From: Lanius collurio
Lineage: Eukaryota > Chordata > Aves > Passeriformes > Laniidae
Length of the DNA: 64,000 nt
Assembly (NCBI GenBank): GCA_020086605.1
Contig: JACBWW010000038.1
Coordinates: 6,638,250 to 6,702,249 of the forward strand
Reading direction: 5' to 3'
The notes beneath the pieces were generated by a model. The model was given only the letters and a program-made list of their open reading frames with translations, was not told where the DNA came from and made no database searches. Below, in pieces: positions 1-14,013 of this stretch. A program made the translations under genes and the position numbers. The stretch's first letter is position 1. Every line of letters begins with the position of its first letter.

Positions 1-253
1 ATGTCATCACCGAAAGGGTTGCCAAGCACTGAACAGGCTGCCCAGGGCAGTAGTTGAGTCACCACCATTCCCGGAGAGATTTAAAAGATGTGGCACTGGG
101 AGACATGGTTTAGTGGTGGGTTTGGCATTGCTGGGTTACTGGCTGGAATCGATGATCTTGGAGGTCTTTTCCACGCTAAATGATCCAGTGACTGCTGCTC
201 CACACGACTCTTCCGAAGCAATCTGGCGGCCCCTGCCCCGGCCCCTCCATTAC
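1..253 (-). other. ELMOD2: ELMOD2 intron 1, start (partial)
   Basis: Intron sequence downstream of the ELMOD2 first coding exon on the minus strand, beginning with the GTAATG donor at 253. It is AT-richer than the exon. I see no further exon in it before the window edge. Confidence 0.8.
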
Positions 254-760
254 CTATGCTCAGCGTCCGCCGCGCGCCCGCCTCCGCGCCGCCCAGGACG
301 CGCTGCAGCTCGCACTTCCCCGTCAGCAGCCGCAGGATCCACTTCAGCCAGAACCGAAAGTAGTTGCTGTACAGGAACCCCCAGATGTGCGCCCACATCT
401 TCCGCGGGCGGCGGCCCTGCGCTGGCGGGGCCCGAACCCGGCCCGAACCCGGGCGCTGCGTCCGGCCCGCCCCGCCCGCGCCCCCTGCGAGCTGCCGACC
501 ACACCCTCTCGCGGCCGGGCCGCCACGGCCCCTCAGAGCACGGCGGGGACTGAGCGGGGCCCGGCCGCCCCCCGCATCCCGCCGGAAGCCAACTTCCGAC
601 CTGGAAGTGATCTCAGGTACGGGACTAGGCGGAAGTGCCGGCTGCAGAGAGGCTTCCCTTTCCCTGTGGCTCTCCTGCTCCCTCGCCCGCCTCTTGCCCC
701 TCCGGGCCGGGCAGCGCTGTGACGGCTGCCCGCAAAAAACAGATCGCTCGCTCGGTATGC
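200..760 (-). promoter_or_regulatory. ELMOD2: CpG island and promoter of ELMOD2
   Basis: GC-rich, CpG-dense block covering the ELMOD2 first coding exon and about 360 bp upstream of its ATG. ETS-type motifs (CTTCCGACC near 594, GGCGGAAGTG near 629) are typical of TATA-less housekeeping promoters. The exact transcription start cannot be read from sequence. The motifs lie toward the spacer side, so some divergent transcription is possible. Confidence 0.75.
254..398 (-). CDS. ELMOD2: ELMOD2, first coding exon (ELMO domain-containing protein 2), partial
   Basis: This exon encodes the N-terminal 48 residues plus one base of ELMOD2, a GTPase-activating protein for ARL2/ARF-family GTPases. The start is the ATG at 398 (minus strand). 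The peptide begins MWAHIWGFLYSNYFRFWLKW and contains LTGKCELQR, the conserved ELMOD2 amino terminus: an aromatic-rich hydrophobic stretch and then the TGKCELQR block. On the minus strand the exon ends ...CTGAGCATAG followed by GTAATG, a donor leaving phase 1, as expected before the next conserved Glu codon. The ELMO domain and the rest of the gene lie left of position 1. The gene is transcribed away from MGAT4D. In human the two genes are also divergent neighbours, which supports the name. Longer frames upstream of this ATG are GC-rich read-through and were not used. Confidence 0.93.
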
Positions 761-859
761 AGCAAGCCAATACTCGAGAGAGACATCGAGTATCTGCTTC
801 AGAGTTGCACAACCCTGGGTTCTCCCTGATAATCCACAGATCAAGGGCCCCAACTATCA

Positions 860-1270
860 GAACTTTTTCCTATTTATACATTTTAGAAAGTAAAGGGATT
901 GGTGTTTATTAGTTACAAGTCACATAATTCTCTTAGTAATTAGTATTCTATATTCTACTGGTTAATGATTCTCTCCATAGTAACTAATCCTATGCTCAGT
1001 CTGTCTCTCCTTTTGGACCGGTGGGTTTTTCGGGTCAGTGCTCCGTGAATTGGTCAGGATCTGCCCCTGCCGGAATTACCTGTTACCAGTTGGAGCCGAT
1101 TTCAGCACAATTACTGAATTGTTTTCATTTGTTTCTTCCTTATCTGGGGAATTCTGCCAGATGTCCCTGTGGCCCCTAAATTCTGAATTTTTGGTGTGTA
1201 GTACGGGACATTGACTGTGTCCACAGTGGTACACCCTTCTTCCCAAGATTTGTTAACCTCCCTCTAGTGA
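860..1270 (-). repeat. LTR-like fragment, antisense, shared with 56,385-56,650
   Basis: The stretch has a minus-strand AATAAA inside ggtgtttattagttacaag, then attagtattctat and a tggtta-type motif. The same order of short blocks (ggtatttactag...tacaaa, then attagtattctat...ttggtta) recurs at about 56,390-56,470. Two diverged copies of one interspersed repeat, probably a solo LTR in antisense orientation, fit best. Boundaries and family are uncertain. Confidence 0.35.
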
Positions 1271-4200
1271 AGATATGAGATCATTGAAGCATGTCTAGCC
1301 CTAAACAAGAATTGCTTTAACAGGGCAATTCTACCAAAAAGTAATTTGCTTTCCTAGCACCTTGACATCACCTAGAGCTTGTTGGGTGCTCTCTGTTTCA
1401 TGGGTTAAATCTCCCTTCTTGTTGGTTAGACTTGAAATTAGATAAAGATCAAAACACCAAAGGACATTCTTTCTTAAGAAAATTTTTACATATTCCATAC
1501 AGTTAGGCTAGATGATTTTACAAAGTGTGTTGCCATGGATCCTGCCTTGCCTTTGCTGAATGAAGATTCAGCCTGCGTTCCATTTAGTTCCAGTTGCTAC
1601 TTCCATTGTAAAATTAATGATTGTTTCAGTAAACATGGGTTGAACACAGAATTGTATGCAAAATTTGGAGTGTTGAAAGGGAGCTGGCAGACTTGCTTGA
1701 CCACATTCTCATATTTTTTTGATGTGTGGAAATTGAAGTACCTTTTACACAAAATCAAAAGTCACACAGCAGGTCTGGTGGCCTGTGTCCCATAGAGGAT
1801 TTCAGAGCATGGACCAACATGTTTGGCATCCTCTCTCTAGATTTCTACACTCATAGGGGTGAAGAGTTTCATGTGGGAAAACCATTGATGTGGGAACTTG
1901 AATGGCTTCCATATCTTATTCATACTCTTAAAGTGAGGAGAGGTGGTGCATGTTGCATGTTAAGAGGCAACGTAACTGCTTATGGGAGCAATCTAACTTT
2001 CAAAGCATTGGAGCATTGTGTGAAAATAAGCTTGAAAGTATTTATCTCTATTTAAAAGTAGTCTTACTTGGTGACAAGATGACATGATGGTTTTATCACA
2101 TTACCTGCATATAAGTTGTTCCAAGATAGCCAAACCCCAGAAAATATATTGAAAAAAATCAAGGATAGTGGGCCTATGAACTGGTAACAGAAACTGGAGG
2201 AAAGAATTTGTCTGTATTGCAGGACCTGGATGTAAGCTACAGCTCCCACTTAGCTTGTATATGAAACAGCTCTGAGCAAATACTCCTAGAAAACAAGACT
2301 GTGCTATACCTCCCATCTGGCAACTTGGCAGCATATTGCTCCTGTTGTACTTAAACATAGCTGGGCTGAAAGCTTCTTGTCAGAGGAGTCCTGGCTACAC
2401 CAGCAGCAGAAGGGTGTTAGTTTGATATTGGGAAGGCAGATGAATTGCAACACTGTGAAGAAATGTAAGGGTGGTCAGGTCCTTCCTATCATTCTTTATG
2501 CCCACGCATGGATTGTGCTGAGATAGTTCATTAAAAGCATGAGCTACTGGAATTTTAGGAAGTCCAGCAGGTGCATCCTTAAAGCGTGGGTCTGCACAAA
2601 TAACACAGAGAAATTTCTAGCTGATGAGACTTTTGTTGATTTTTTTATCCCAAAATTAAACTGTCCTGCTGCTTCATTGCATCTTTTAATGGATTAAATA
2701 GCTTTGTACCAACATGAATATTTTTTCATTATATTTATACTTAAACAGGAATTACTTTTTTGTGTGGAATGTCAAGAACTAAATTAACTTCTGCTACAAG
2801 TTTTGGAATTTGTTCCACTTCCTATTGTGGTTTGCTGTAACAATACATACACACAGTACAGGATTATTGTTTTCTCAATTCTCTTTGCTTCCAGTCTCCA
2901 GGACTGAAGTGCAGAGTATCTGGTGTTGACAATACATTGGACAACACTTCTCTGTGATATAATTAGATTTGTTGGGGTATGCTTTACAGACTTTAAGGTC
3001 TTGCTTTAAATTAAACCCTTCTGAAATGCGAGTTAAAAAGATGCAAATTTTAGTCTTATACCTCTTTTGCTCGTATGATGTTTTCTTTACTTTAAATCTG
3101 CATTTTAAAGTAAAATCTGTAACCAATTTAATTATTTAGAAATATTATAGCATGTTTTTGACAGGTTTTTTGACAGCTTTTTATAAATTGCAAAACAGCA
3201 AGCATGTTTGATTTTATACAAATGTTAGCACTTGAATCATGCAAGATGCTTTTGTATCATCATGTTCAGTTAATTTATAAATTATATTAAGACAGCCAAA
3301 AATACAATGCAGTAGCTTAAAAAAATTCTACCTTCCTCTTTTTGTGTTAAGTAGTTGCCTTCAAATCTTACCTTCACTGAGATTTTTTTTGAAGTAAAGA
3401 TGGTGACCTGTTTACCTTTTAAAATCCCATTTCTTGGGTGACAGCAGGGCAAATAACCAGCAGTAGCAGTTGGATCTCTCTGTAGTCAGAAAACTTTACA
3501 TGCCAGCAACTATTATGTATTATTATTGGTAGTTATTCTTTGTTCGTATACCCTTGCAGATGAAGGACATTCTAAATAATCCACTGCTTGGCTCACCTGG
3601 GGGCCTGTGTTGTGTAAAATATTTATTTTAATGTTTCTTATCTTTACCCTTGCTTACACACAGATGTGTGAAAACAGTAAAAATATGTGGAGCAAACATG
3701 TGAACAAAAAGAGACATTCAGTTACAAAGTACAAGGACAAGCTTAGGAACTCTCTTGCAGGTAAGGGGAACCAGTCCACTGAATCACTTGCTTAGAGTTA
3801 AGTATTACATGTAACTCAGCAACGTGTTCTTCTGTAGAGTCTTTTTAAAGATGATCAGTTTGCCAAAAATGCAGAAAGTCTGCTGATGGGAGGTAAAACT
3901 GCTCTGAAACAATTAATACCCCCCAAAAAACCCAGCACAACTTATTCCAGTTGTACACAGTTATTGAGCATGTGAAATAACATATGAAGAGAGCCCTGGG
4001 AGGGACATACCGTGAAAGCATGAAGCAGATAAAGTAGCCTATTTACAAGTAGGTCCGAGTGCAGTGGAAGCTCATGACAGTGTGTCATGAGATTTTTGAT
4101 TTTTTGTTTGAGGAACACTTAATGCACTACCTCATTGTAAGCTAAGGAGCTATGAAGTGAGCATCAAGTAAATGGTCACAACTCAGCATGGCTGAGTAAC

Positions 4201-6060
4201 TGTATCTGCTGCCTTAATAAATAACATCAAATGCAGTCAGTGGCTGTCTCCACAGATGTTCCCCACACACTGTGTCAGTTTGTTTTTAGTTTCTGGAAAT
4301 GTGTGATGGTCTTGTCTTTTTTTTTCTTTCTTACTCGCTCTGAACATAAGCTAAAAATAAGCATGTGTTAGATTGTTGTTAATCTTATCTTCAGCAACCC
4401 TCCTGCTTGACTACATCATTTACATGTTCGCTTTGGCTTTGTAACAGATAGAACATCAACCAATAAAGACATTTTGTTCTTGACTTGGGACATATTTGAT
4501 GCTCATTTGTTCCTCTTAGTTCTAAATCTCTATTTTACTGCAAATATGCCAAAATCTACATTGACCTTCCATCAAAATTAGTGCCCTAACCTTTTAGTTT
4601 ATTAACTGGGAGAGGGAAATGGTGATGGGGAGGCAGTAGGAGAAAAGGATCGAGTCATGATTGCATTGCATCTTATTAGCCAATTATAAATGCATATTCA
4701 AAGTGTAGCTTAAACATTTCTCAGTAAAAAATTTTAAAGGCAGAGAAACAGAAGGTAGAGGGACGTTTATAATAGATGAGTACAGGACAGGAATAGTGAG
4801 GTCTAACTCAAGGCTTCATGGTGATTTATGGAGCCGCACTGAGATTTTTAGTTCATGTGTATACTGATGCAGGCAACAGGCAATCTCCTGCATTTTTAAT
4901 GAATAGTAACATTTATAATTCAAAGTAATTAGTAAACAGAGATGTAAACTCATCCACATCATAATTCAAACACAGAAAGGTCACACTAACCTTGCCAGAG
5001 AAGCATTATACAATTTGTGAGGTCTAAGATTTCCAAAAAAGGACATAGTATACTGTTGGTGGTATAAAGAGTGGCACATAAAGGCAGCACTGACATTAGG
5101 ACTCCAGCACACCTGTGTCTGAACACCACTGTTGTAGGGCTTGGGATCGCTTTGCACCACACCATCACAAATTATTTGGGGGTTTGGTACAAATGAGATA
5201 AGTTGTTAAGTAAGCAAATAGAGAAAAAGAAGGAAGAGATTCTGTATTAATAATAAAAGCATATTTTTAGAAAACAAATTATCTAAAATATTATGTCCTC
5301 TGGGTAAATAAGGTAATGAATTATATATGCTAGTAATAAATTAAGGAAGTAGATTACAGTTTAGATAGCAAACAACTTACTGCTTTTATGAGCTACCCAA
5401 GTCCAGTCTGATTTCTGAAGCTGTCTTTTGCATGTTTGCAATACAGAACAGGAAACCATATTTTCTTTATCATAGGTGTAGAATGAAAGGTAGATTTTTG
5501 AGCAGGTAGAGAACATGTCAAAGCAAAAGCCACTAAATACCTCCTAATCAGGTATGAGAAGGAGTAACATTTTTACTTATAGGTAGGTGGTTCTATTAGA
5601 ACTGTGTTGCTGTAAGTGGTTCCAGAAACTCTGGTAAATAAGGTATCTGTTCCCTTTATAAACTATGTTGTAGAAGATGTATTCTAAACTGTGATGAATT
5701 TTTTGTCTTCTTATGGATTGCTGAAGACCTAAAAAGGCAAAAAGGTGTGTGTGCCTAAATGGAAAGGCACATGTGTGAAGCAAGGTACAGTAGCTGAAGT
5801 ATAGTACCTTTACCAGTGTAGAGGTACCAGTGTACCATTAGACTTCCATCAGGTTAGATATTGCAGCTGCTTGCCCTCCTTCCTCTTTAAAGGTAAACTT
5901 AAAAGCTTGGTTTATTTACCTGGTTCTGTGACTGTGCTAAATGCATGTATTAATTGTACACTACAGCTTGGCTGCCTGATACAATCTTATAAGCAATATG
6001 CAAACAGATACCCAGTGGTTTTAAGTGAGCAAAATAATGTTTACCATTACAATGTTGTGC
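1271..6060. other. ELMOD2-MGAT4D spacer, no gene seen
   Basis: AT-rich unique-looking DNA between two divergent promoters. Open frames here are short, lack conserved motifs and are not flanked by splice signals that join them into anything recognisable. No RNA gene or intact transposon was recognised. Conserved enhancers could be present but cannot be seen in one sequence. Confidence 0.6.
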
Positions 6061-6064
6061 TGAA

Positions 6065-6342
6065 AAAATTCACATCACCAGAGGTCTATGTCCAAAAAGG
6101 AGACAGAGGAGTACTTGTAACTTTATTCATAAACAAAGGGAGAGGTCATTTCCCATGGTATCTCTCAAATTGTTGGAGGACAAGGCCCCCTTATAATCCT
6201 AATTTTCCCAGCCACATCACCCTCTCCCTATCCCCATTGGCTGAGGTACTTGGAAGGTACAGATTTCCAGATCTGCCTACTACATGTCCCGTTCAACACG
6301 CACACCCTTCCCCTCGCCCCCTCCCCCCCCCCCCCCCCCCCC
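6065..6342 (-). mobile_element. Probable antisense solo LTR with poly-C edge
   Basis: Read on the minus strand this stretch has a CCAAT-type box, a TATA-like ATTATAAGG, then GAATAAAGTTACAAG as polyadenylation signal, in LTR order. On the plus strand it runs into a 20-base C tract (6,323-6,342), which on the minus strand is a purine run like a polypurine tract just before an LTR. No internal viral sequence or matching second LTR is seen. Exact ends were not resolved. Confidence 0.45.
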
Positions 6343-6659
6343 TGCATAAGATAGTTCTATTAAGTCTTTATTCTTTTTATTTCTAAAGTTTGAGAATTTA
6401 GCACGACCTTAGCTGAACAGTAGTCCCGGTCAAACATTTTCTGATAGTTTCTCCCCTTACTTCCGTATCTACAAGTCTCTGGCCCTATTTACAAGCAGAT
6501 TCACAGCACCTGTTTGGAAAGACGCATTCATCTTACTACTTTCAATGTTATGACATGGGCTAAACAGCACCTGCCGAAGTGTCGGTCGTGAGATGTTTTT
6601 GACGTGAAAACACAGCCTGTATTTGCCGCAGTCAAGAGGTTTTTCAGTGTGAGTCGGAG

Positions 6660-7450
6660 CGTCGGGAAGGCTGAGGGCAGGGGAGGGCTCTGCTAGGGGT
6701 TTTACAGCGGGAATTGGCGTGGGCACACGTTCACGAGGCTGGTGTCTCCCGACAGAAAGGCGGGCGGCGGTAGGAGCGGGTGTCCCCGCTGCACTTTGCG
6801 TGTCCCTACCGACGAGGACCCGCTCCTCGGGGAACACCGATGTGCAGCGGGAGGGCTCGGCGGCCCCACCCGGCGAGCAGCGCGGCAGGACGTGCCCCGG
6901 CCCTCGCCACAGGGGGCGGGCAGGGCAAGGCAGGGCGGCGCGAACACGCCTGGCCCGCGTTGCCCGGGCGAAGGTGGTGGTGGCGGCGGTGGCTTGGGGC
7001 TCGTGCGGGCAGCGCCCGCGGGAGATGCGGCTGCGGCTCTGGCAGATCCTGCCGGCGCTGTGCCTCGGCGCCGCCTTCCCCTTGCTGTGGTACGCGGTGT
7101 GGCAGGGGAGCCGAGGTGAGAGTGGGCGGCGGGGGTGTCCCGTCCGTCCGGGGCGCGAAGGGCGAATGGCGCGGTGGCACTACTGTGCCCCTCTCGCTGT
7201 GCCGTCGGGGCAGCGAGGCGCTGGCTCCCTCCCCGGTGCGCCCGCCTGGGTCTGCCCGCCTGCAGCCGCGCCCGACGGCACCGGGGACACTGAGGCCGCC
7301 CCGGCCGTCGTGCGGCCCCATCCCGCCGTGTGGCGGCGAGTCTGGGCAGGGCACGGCCGGGGTTGCGGCGGGGAGCGTGGCGGGTCGCCCCATCCCCTCC
7401 CGGAGCTACGGACCCGCTCGGCTCTCCGGGCTTGCTAGGCAAATGACGAA
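6660..7450 (+). promoter_or_regulatory. MGAT4D: CpG island and promoter of MGAT4D
   Basis: Dense CpG block surrounding the MGAT4D start codon at 7,025. It has several GC-box-like GGGCGG sequences (for example near 6,914) and no clear TATA box at a fixed distance. It extends about 330 bp into intron 1. Long open frames on both strands here are a by-product of GC content. Confidence 0.75.
7025..7115 (+). CDS. MGAT4D: MGAT4D exon 1: start codon and membrane anchor
   Basis: Codes for residues 1-30 plus one base. MRLR followed by a hydrophobic run (ILPALCLGAAFPLLWYAVW) is the short cytosolic tail and type II signal anchor of a Golgi glycosyltransferase. The MRLR start and the WY..W tail match the GnT-IV family N terminus. 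Donor CCGAG|GTGAGA, phase 1. The ATG context (ggagATGc) is moderate, and it is the first in-frame ATG that gives the family N terminus. Confidence 0.9.
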
Positions 7451-10400
7451 CCTATGTGGCCTCGAGGCTTGGCCGCGTGTAAGGTCGAGGTTACAGGTCT
7501 CGCCTGTTCCCCCGGGGTCATGGCTTAACTGCACCCAAGCACAACCTTGCGACATAGCTTACAGGACTGGGCCGTACTTGTCCTATTAAAAATACTACCC
7601 TAAATTTAAGAAACAATAAAAGCTTCCTTTAAACTTTTTTCCTAATTCTTTTTTTCTCCTTCTTACTGTTTTTCTAACAAGCATCTTGCATTAAGATGGA
7701 AAGAAAAATCTAAATGTGTATGCTGTGGCTGTCACTTTTAAAGTGGTTTTGATTTTAATGTTGGGGAGGATAAAGTGGCATTATCCATCCTGCAACTGTA
7801 TTTGTGCCTCATCTACAGTCACTTTTTCCTGTGCATATTTCCAGGACCAGAATGCAGAGAAAACTACCTAAATTTTTGTATTTTATTTCTAAACTTTAAA
7901 ATTTCTTTTTAAACTTTAAAATGTCTTTTTAATAAATTATGGAGGTGGTACATGCCAGATAGATCTACATAAAGCTATGTCGAAGATTCTCTGAGCCAAT
8001 ATGGGAAAAATAAAACTGATGGTATTTTCCAAAAAGAGATAAGAAGGTGTCTCCAAATAGTTTCTCTGAGACTTGGCTTGTTACAGGTGAGGGGTAGTTG
8101 GTTTGGGGTGAGGGAGAGAGACTGGATCTTTGAGTGCTTCCTACCTACACCTTTACAATAGGTTTGGTTTTATAGGTGCAGAAGAATTAGAATAAACCAA
8201 TTAGTAATATCTGGGATGAACACAAGTCCAGCTAGCAGATAATTTGTTTATATTAATTGTTCCTGTAACCAATAGAAGTGGTGGTAGAGATCTTGGCCCC
8301 ACAATGGCGTATTGAATAGAGTGCTGATCCCCCTGCATTTTAGCACTTTTGGTCAGCTATATGGTTCTTTACCTTACAATACTTCATGTTTCCTTCACTT
8401 CACTCCTGGTAGGAGTGGGGATGGAAAAATGAAGGTCCAAGAGATGTCAGATTGAAAGTATTTATCCAGTCTTCAGTTACCACCGCGTTGTCTTGTGGCT
8501 CATGTTTTAGGACTCCTCATTACTGACATTACATTTTAATTTCCCTTTTTTTTTTGACATTTCTGTGATGACATTCCATGATGGGCTGTTTTGCTTTGGG
8601 ATTTTATTTGTTTGTGTTTTGTTTGTTTTGAGGAAGAGGGATAATGTGTGATCTCTTAACTTCTCTTTCCATAGTTGGCTCCTCCTCCACAGCAAACTGA
8701 GAAACTAATTCATCTCAGATGGTATAATTTTCCTAATTACTATTATTATTAACACCTGGGGTTTTTTTTAGCAAACTTTTAACCATTGCATATGTGAATA
8801 TGTATTCTTCAGAGACCCTCTTAAACTTGGTAAATCTCACAAATGTGTAAATTAAATAGTTAATATTATTAACTAAAGGAGAAAGTAGCAGTACATGGTG
8901 AATGACTATGTATTATGTTTATTTTACTGAAAATATAGTCTTTGCTTTCAAGGGGTCTGCTCATCCAGAAAACCTTAAGAACAGCCAGCCACAGGTAACA
9001 ACAACAAAGGTTGTTACCTTTTTCCACAGAGAGAGACACATTGGGAACAAACCCACTAATGCTCTGTTGTTGTCGCTGGGTATTTTTTTAGGAAATTGTT
9101 TTGAACTTAATCTTTTGTTCTAAAAACAGGCAGGTGTCTCTGCTTAGATGTTGTTAAGCCTCTGTTTTTTCCTTCTGCACTGCTGAATTTACTCTCCATT
9201 GCAATGCTTAGAGCACTAGAGGAATTTCCCCTTTTGGTGCATCTCAAACTACGATGTGTGTTTTCTTTTCTAATGCCGTTTTCACTTAGTCCACCAGTTA
9301 CTGTGAAGTTAAGTATTGTTGCAGCTTGTCAGCTCCCATCTCTTTCCCTCATTTGTCAAATGTTTTCTGGCTCATTTTCTTCCACACATCTCCCCTTACT
9401 TTTGTTAACATCTCTGCTCTGCCCATTGAAATTGAAATGTTTAGACTGCTCTTGATTTTTGACTACAGTCTATCACATTAAGCAGCAGTAGTTTGGAATA
9501 TTGCCTCAGGTTTCTGTTTAGTTAATTGTTTCTTGCATAGCAGTGATTTTGGGATAGTAAATAATCTTTGTATAACTAGGACAGGGCACCTGAGCTCAAG
9601 ACTAGTGGTCTTAAGTACTTCTATAACATAAAAAGTACATGATAGCCCTGTTCAGTTTGTCTACATTCTCAAAGCCTTTCAGCCCTTGAATAGTCGAAGT
9701 TTAAATCAGATATTGGCTCTCTCCTGATTTCTGTTTAAATAAAAATCAATAGCTTAAGCCAGTGACCTTTCAATGCCTTACAATAAAGGTAGCTTGAGAG
9801 ATTTGAGTTTAAATGTATTTGTTGTCAATGACAGCAGTAAATAATTGGCTCTTTGGTGCTGCTTCTAACTATTATGTGTAGCCTGAGTATTGACTTGGAG
9901 TTGTGAGACTAAAATCGAGTACACATAACTCAAACTGGCATAGCAGGGAAGATGCTCCTCACTCATTCACTTAAAAATAAAAGATCAGAATCTACCACTG
10001 TCACTAGAATTCTGTTATTGTGGATAGTACTGTGGATATTTTAATTATGGTTAGGAAGATGTTTTTATAATCACTTTTTCCATTGCTTTATAAATACAAG
10101 CAAAGGTTTCATACTAAATATGTTGATACTTTTGCAGCCAGAAAAAAAAAGAGACTAAAGTAATTGTGGAGACAACTGGTAATGATGAGATCTTCAGTAA
10201 AAGCTAATGCTATGTCTAAGTTGTGTGGTGATTCCTTCAGCATCCTCTGGAGTGCTTGTGAACACAGGCTGCTATTAGTGAGCAATCAGCTGGGTTGCTG
10301 CAGCAGTTCCTGTTCCACATCCTGCATGGTTTTGCTGTGAACTTTTTCGTCCCTCCCCAGGCCCTAAGCCAAACCTGTCTGAAGCAAACAGTTTGTATGT

Positions 10401-13400
10401 GAGCCTAGGAAAGTCTGTTGATACGATGATGCAGATGTTTGTACTTGTGAAACTGAGTTACAATTCACATGTTAATTTACCTGACCAAAATTGTTTTCTC
10501 TCATAAAAACACTCTTCACGTGGATTTGTAATTCTGAGGAATGGTATACAACTTACAATATACATAGTGATTTTCTCACACAGTTCTAGTTATTGTTTTC
10601 TTTGTAAATACTAATCCATTTAAAAAATCACAGGTATATAAAAATAATAAAGTAAATGTAAGGAGGTAGCAATTTTTTCCCCCACTTGAAAAACAGAAGG
10701 CAAAAAACAAATTATAAACTCATTATGAACTTACATAAAGTTTCTTCAGAGGAAACAGGAAAAGAAATTTTGGTGTCTTTGCTGAATAACAGTGAAGTTT
10801 TTTTTTTAAGTCACTGCAACAAGGTGAATCAGACCACCTCTTATGGCAGTGCTTCTTCATGTTGCTCTCAAGGGTTACAAGATTAAATCTCTTTGAATTG
10901 ATTTGTAACATGTTGCTGCCCTCTTCACCTAAATTTAGAGGATACCTTGTCCAAGTAAATTAACAGTAAGCTTTGCTTGGAAGTTAGGAGAAATTGGTGC
11001 TGAAATATGCTGTCACAAGGATCTAGGTGTGTTAAAATATACATGTTGAGTCAAACATTGTGAAACCTGACTTTCTTTGAAATGGTGGGATGAACAAGAG
11101 AGAAACTTTTCATACGCTTGCATTCACAGAAGTATATGTAAGGATCACCAATATTTTTGGCATCTACATTTTTAATTTGTTCCACAAATCAAGGGGGAAA
11201 AAAGTTTCATCACTACAAAGGGTTAAAGAGGTATTTCTGATGAAAGTATTTTTTTTCCTCATCAAAATACAGTAATGTACATGCTAGCCCAGAAAGCATG
11301 GTTACACATTTCTCGTATTTCCAGTCATCTTCTGCCTATGGTGTGATGCTTTGTTTCAGCTGTGCAGCCAAGTGCAGGTCCCCGGGAGATTCTGTTTTTT
11401 GTGATGGAGTTCTTTGCAGGTTTCCTGTCCAGTCCCAACTGGCATATTCTGGCTCAAAACTTCAGTTAAGTAGTGGCAAATTGACAGATTTGATAATGAA
11501 GTCTTGAATTACGCTGCTCTCAGTTCAGCCAATACAGCTTATCCCAATTTCTGAAAATGCAGAAGCCAATCTTCCTGTCTTCTCTAGGACTGCTAGGCTG
11601 TGTTTTGTCACCATTTTTCCCAGCTGTCCCAGCTGACTGGTAGGCTTCCCTTCATGTGTACATTTCCTTCCAGTGACACTGAGAGCAAACAGAGGTTATT
11701 GCACATTCAGATTTTGCCCCAACATGCAGTTGGGATGTGGCTGAAATGCACAGTGTGATAAGGAAAGAGTTTTTCCAGTCCATCAATTGCTTCCTCAGTT
11801 TCTTTGTGTAATTCTGCATTTTGGCATTAAAAAAAACAAAACAAACCCAACATACAATAACCTCAAATGGTCCATTAGTATTTACTAATGCAAAATTTTA
11901 TATCAAAATTCATATCCAAGACTTAGAAAAGCTGTGCGGTTTTAGTAGCTTCTAAGTGTGTAATTTACTAACTGAAGAGTCTGCTGCTTCTTACTTCAGG
12001 CAGGAGAGTGCCTAAAGAGGAGAGGAACTTAGCTATATATCTTGTGGTACAAAAAGGAGGCCAGTTTTTGTTGGGTTTTGTAGAGAAAGGGATAAGGGAG
12101 CATTTCAGACCTCTCTTTGTTTGCTGTACAGTGTCTTGTCATAACCTGTACTTAAGTGTAAATATACGACCTTTGTACTTTCCTAGTGTTGTATGCTGAG
12201 TCTTGAGGAACAGAGTTTTGTCTAGAAATACCCTAGTTAGTGGCTAGGCATTTAATTAAACGTATATGTATTTTAGCAGTTGTTGCTACCTCAGGAAGAG
12301 AAGTAAAATTTTTAAAATACCAACCAGAACAAAGCAGTAGCCATTGCTTGAATTGAATGAGTATTACCTTAAAACAGAAGTATACCAATTATGGGCAAAC
12401 ACCATGCAATATCCATTCAATTTCTATATTTTTTCACTTATTTTAATAATATTGCTTTCCTATATGGTGATGCTCTCACTGTTTTAAGATCACTTTTCAC
12501 TACATTCTAATATAGAGAAAGACTTGAGTCTAAAATTAGGATTGTTTGCCTACACTGATGAAAATATTAGAGTTAAATTGTATTTTCTTTGAAACAAGTT
12601 TGCTTATTTATTTTCAGTTAGACACGGTATGTAAATTGTTCAGTAAAAAGTATTCTATGTCAAACCCAAGACTGAGTCCATGTTCATTTGACAATAGCGT
12701 GAGTTTTTACATTTCAGTTACTAACTTTGATCTGCCTTTAACTTTGTAAGGTGTGTGTTTGTTTTAATACTGGAAGTATTCTAATTCTCTTCCCAGTATG
12801 CCCTGTATGGTAATAGAGGAACCCTATCTCCCCTGCCCCAAATTGCTGGCACAGTCTTTTCTTTCATGTCCCTGGGTTAATGCAAAGTCCCTCCACTGCC
12901 TTGTAGCTCCTGATGTGGACACTGTCAAAGGCGAGTAGATATCTCAAATGTTTTGGAAGACACAAATAATACTGTGCTGTAAGACTCTAAACAAAATAGT
13001 TAAAGGTAATGCACATTGTTGAATTTAAGTGTTTGCCTAAGAGCTTGCTGTTCTGACCTGAGACAGAGGCATTGTTCGGGGAACTTTTTTTCCTTCCTTA
13101 CTCAGAGAGCAGAAAACCTGAGCATGCAAAGCGTGTAACAAGATTCAAAAAGGTCTCTCAGATCAGTTACAGAGAGATAATAAACTGCCAGTTATTAGTG
13201 CAATGCATGCTTCAGTGGTTTAATATGCCTCATTAACCTGACCAGTGGTTCCAAGCACAGAGTACAACAAGGTCTTTTGCAGTTAGTGTGCTTATATAGT
13301 TTTCTTTTAAGGAGGCCATTAACGAAAGTTCAGTTTCTAAAAGAAACAGTCTTTAGGTATGATAAACAATTGGATAAAGCTTGTAATCAAGATATAGGAA

Positions 13401-14013
13401 CAAGATTCACTGCTAGACTTCGGAGTGTTTTCTTCCCTCCTTTCTGCCACTCCAAATTCTCCTTTTATTTTCTTTTCTGTTTGAGTGTTAGGAGGAGATA
13501 GTGATGAATTGTTCCACAGCTCTTAGATATTGCCAGAAATTATTAATGAGACTGGGAGCATTTATGATCATAGAGGAAGTATATGTGTGTGGAGCTAAGA
13601 GAAATAATAAATTGGCTTTTAGAATGAGTATTTGCTTTAGAGATTAGTATTGTTTCTAAACTGTTTCAATATGCAGTGCAAAAAGTTATATATATGTAAT
13701 GCATCTATTAGGAGATAACACGAGAGTACATTTAAAACCATTTAAAATGTTATCGTGGAATTATAGTATCCATGAGTGTATATGCCAATGTGTAGTTAAT
13801 AGTCAGAGGAAAGCTACAGAAGTGCTGAAAATCCACTGAAAAAGCTTTGAGTGCTATCACTGTGTCTGGGAGGTGGCTGGATCTTTTTTTGCTCCCATGG
13901 CTTTTAGCCAATGTAGCCACACTGACTTTTCCTAGGAGGGAAATTCGGCAAACCACTCTTAGTCAAGAAGAGTGATTCATTTTCAGCTCACTAAGGGGAG
14001 AAGAAGCCTTTAC

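Noticed and set aside
81..812. 243-codon minus-strand frame around the ELMOD2 exon
   Set aside because: The protein family starts at the internal ATG (398) and the conserved part ends at the donor at 253; the rest is 5' UTR and intron read-through.
5871..6386. 171-codon plus-strand frame
   Set aside because: Runs through an antisense LTR and a poly-C tract, no recognisable domain.
6719..7589. Several overlapping long open frames on both strands in the MGAT4D CpG island
   Set aside because: High GC removes stop codons by chance; only the 7,025 ATG frame up to 7,115 has family similarity and a matching splice phase.
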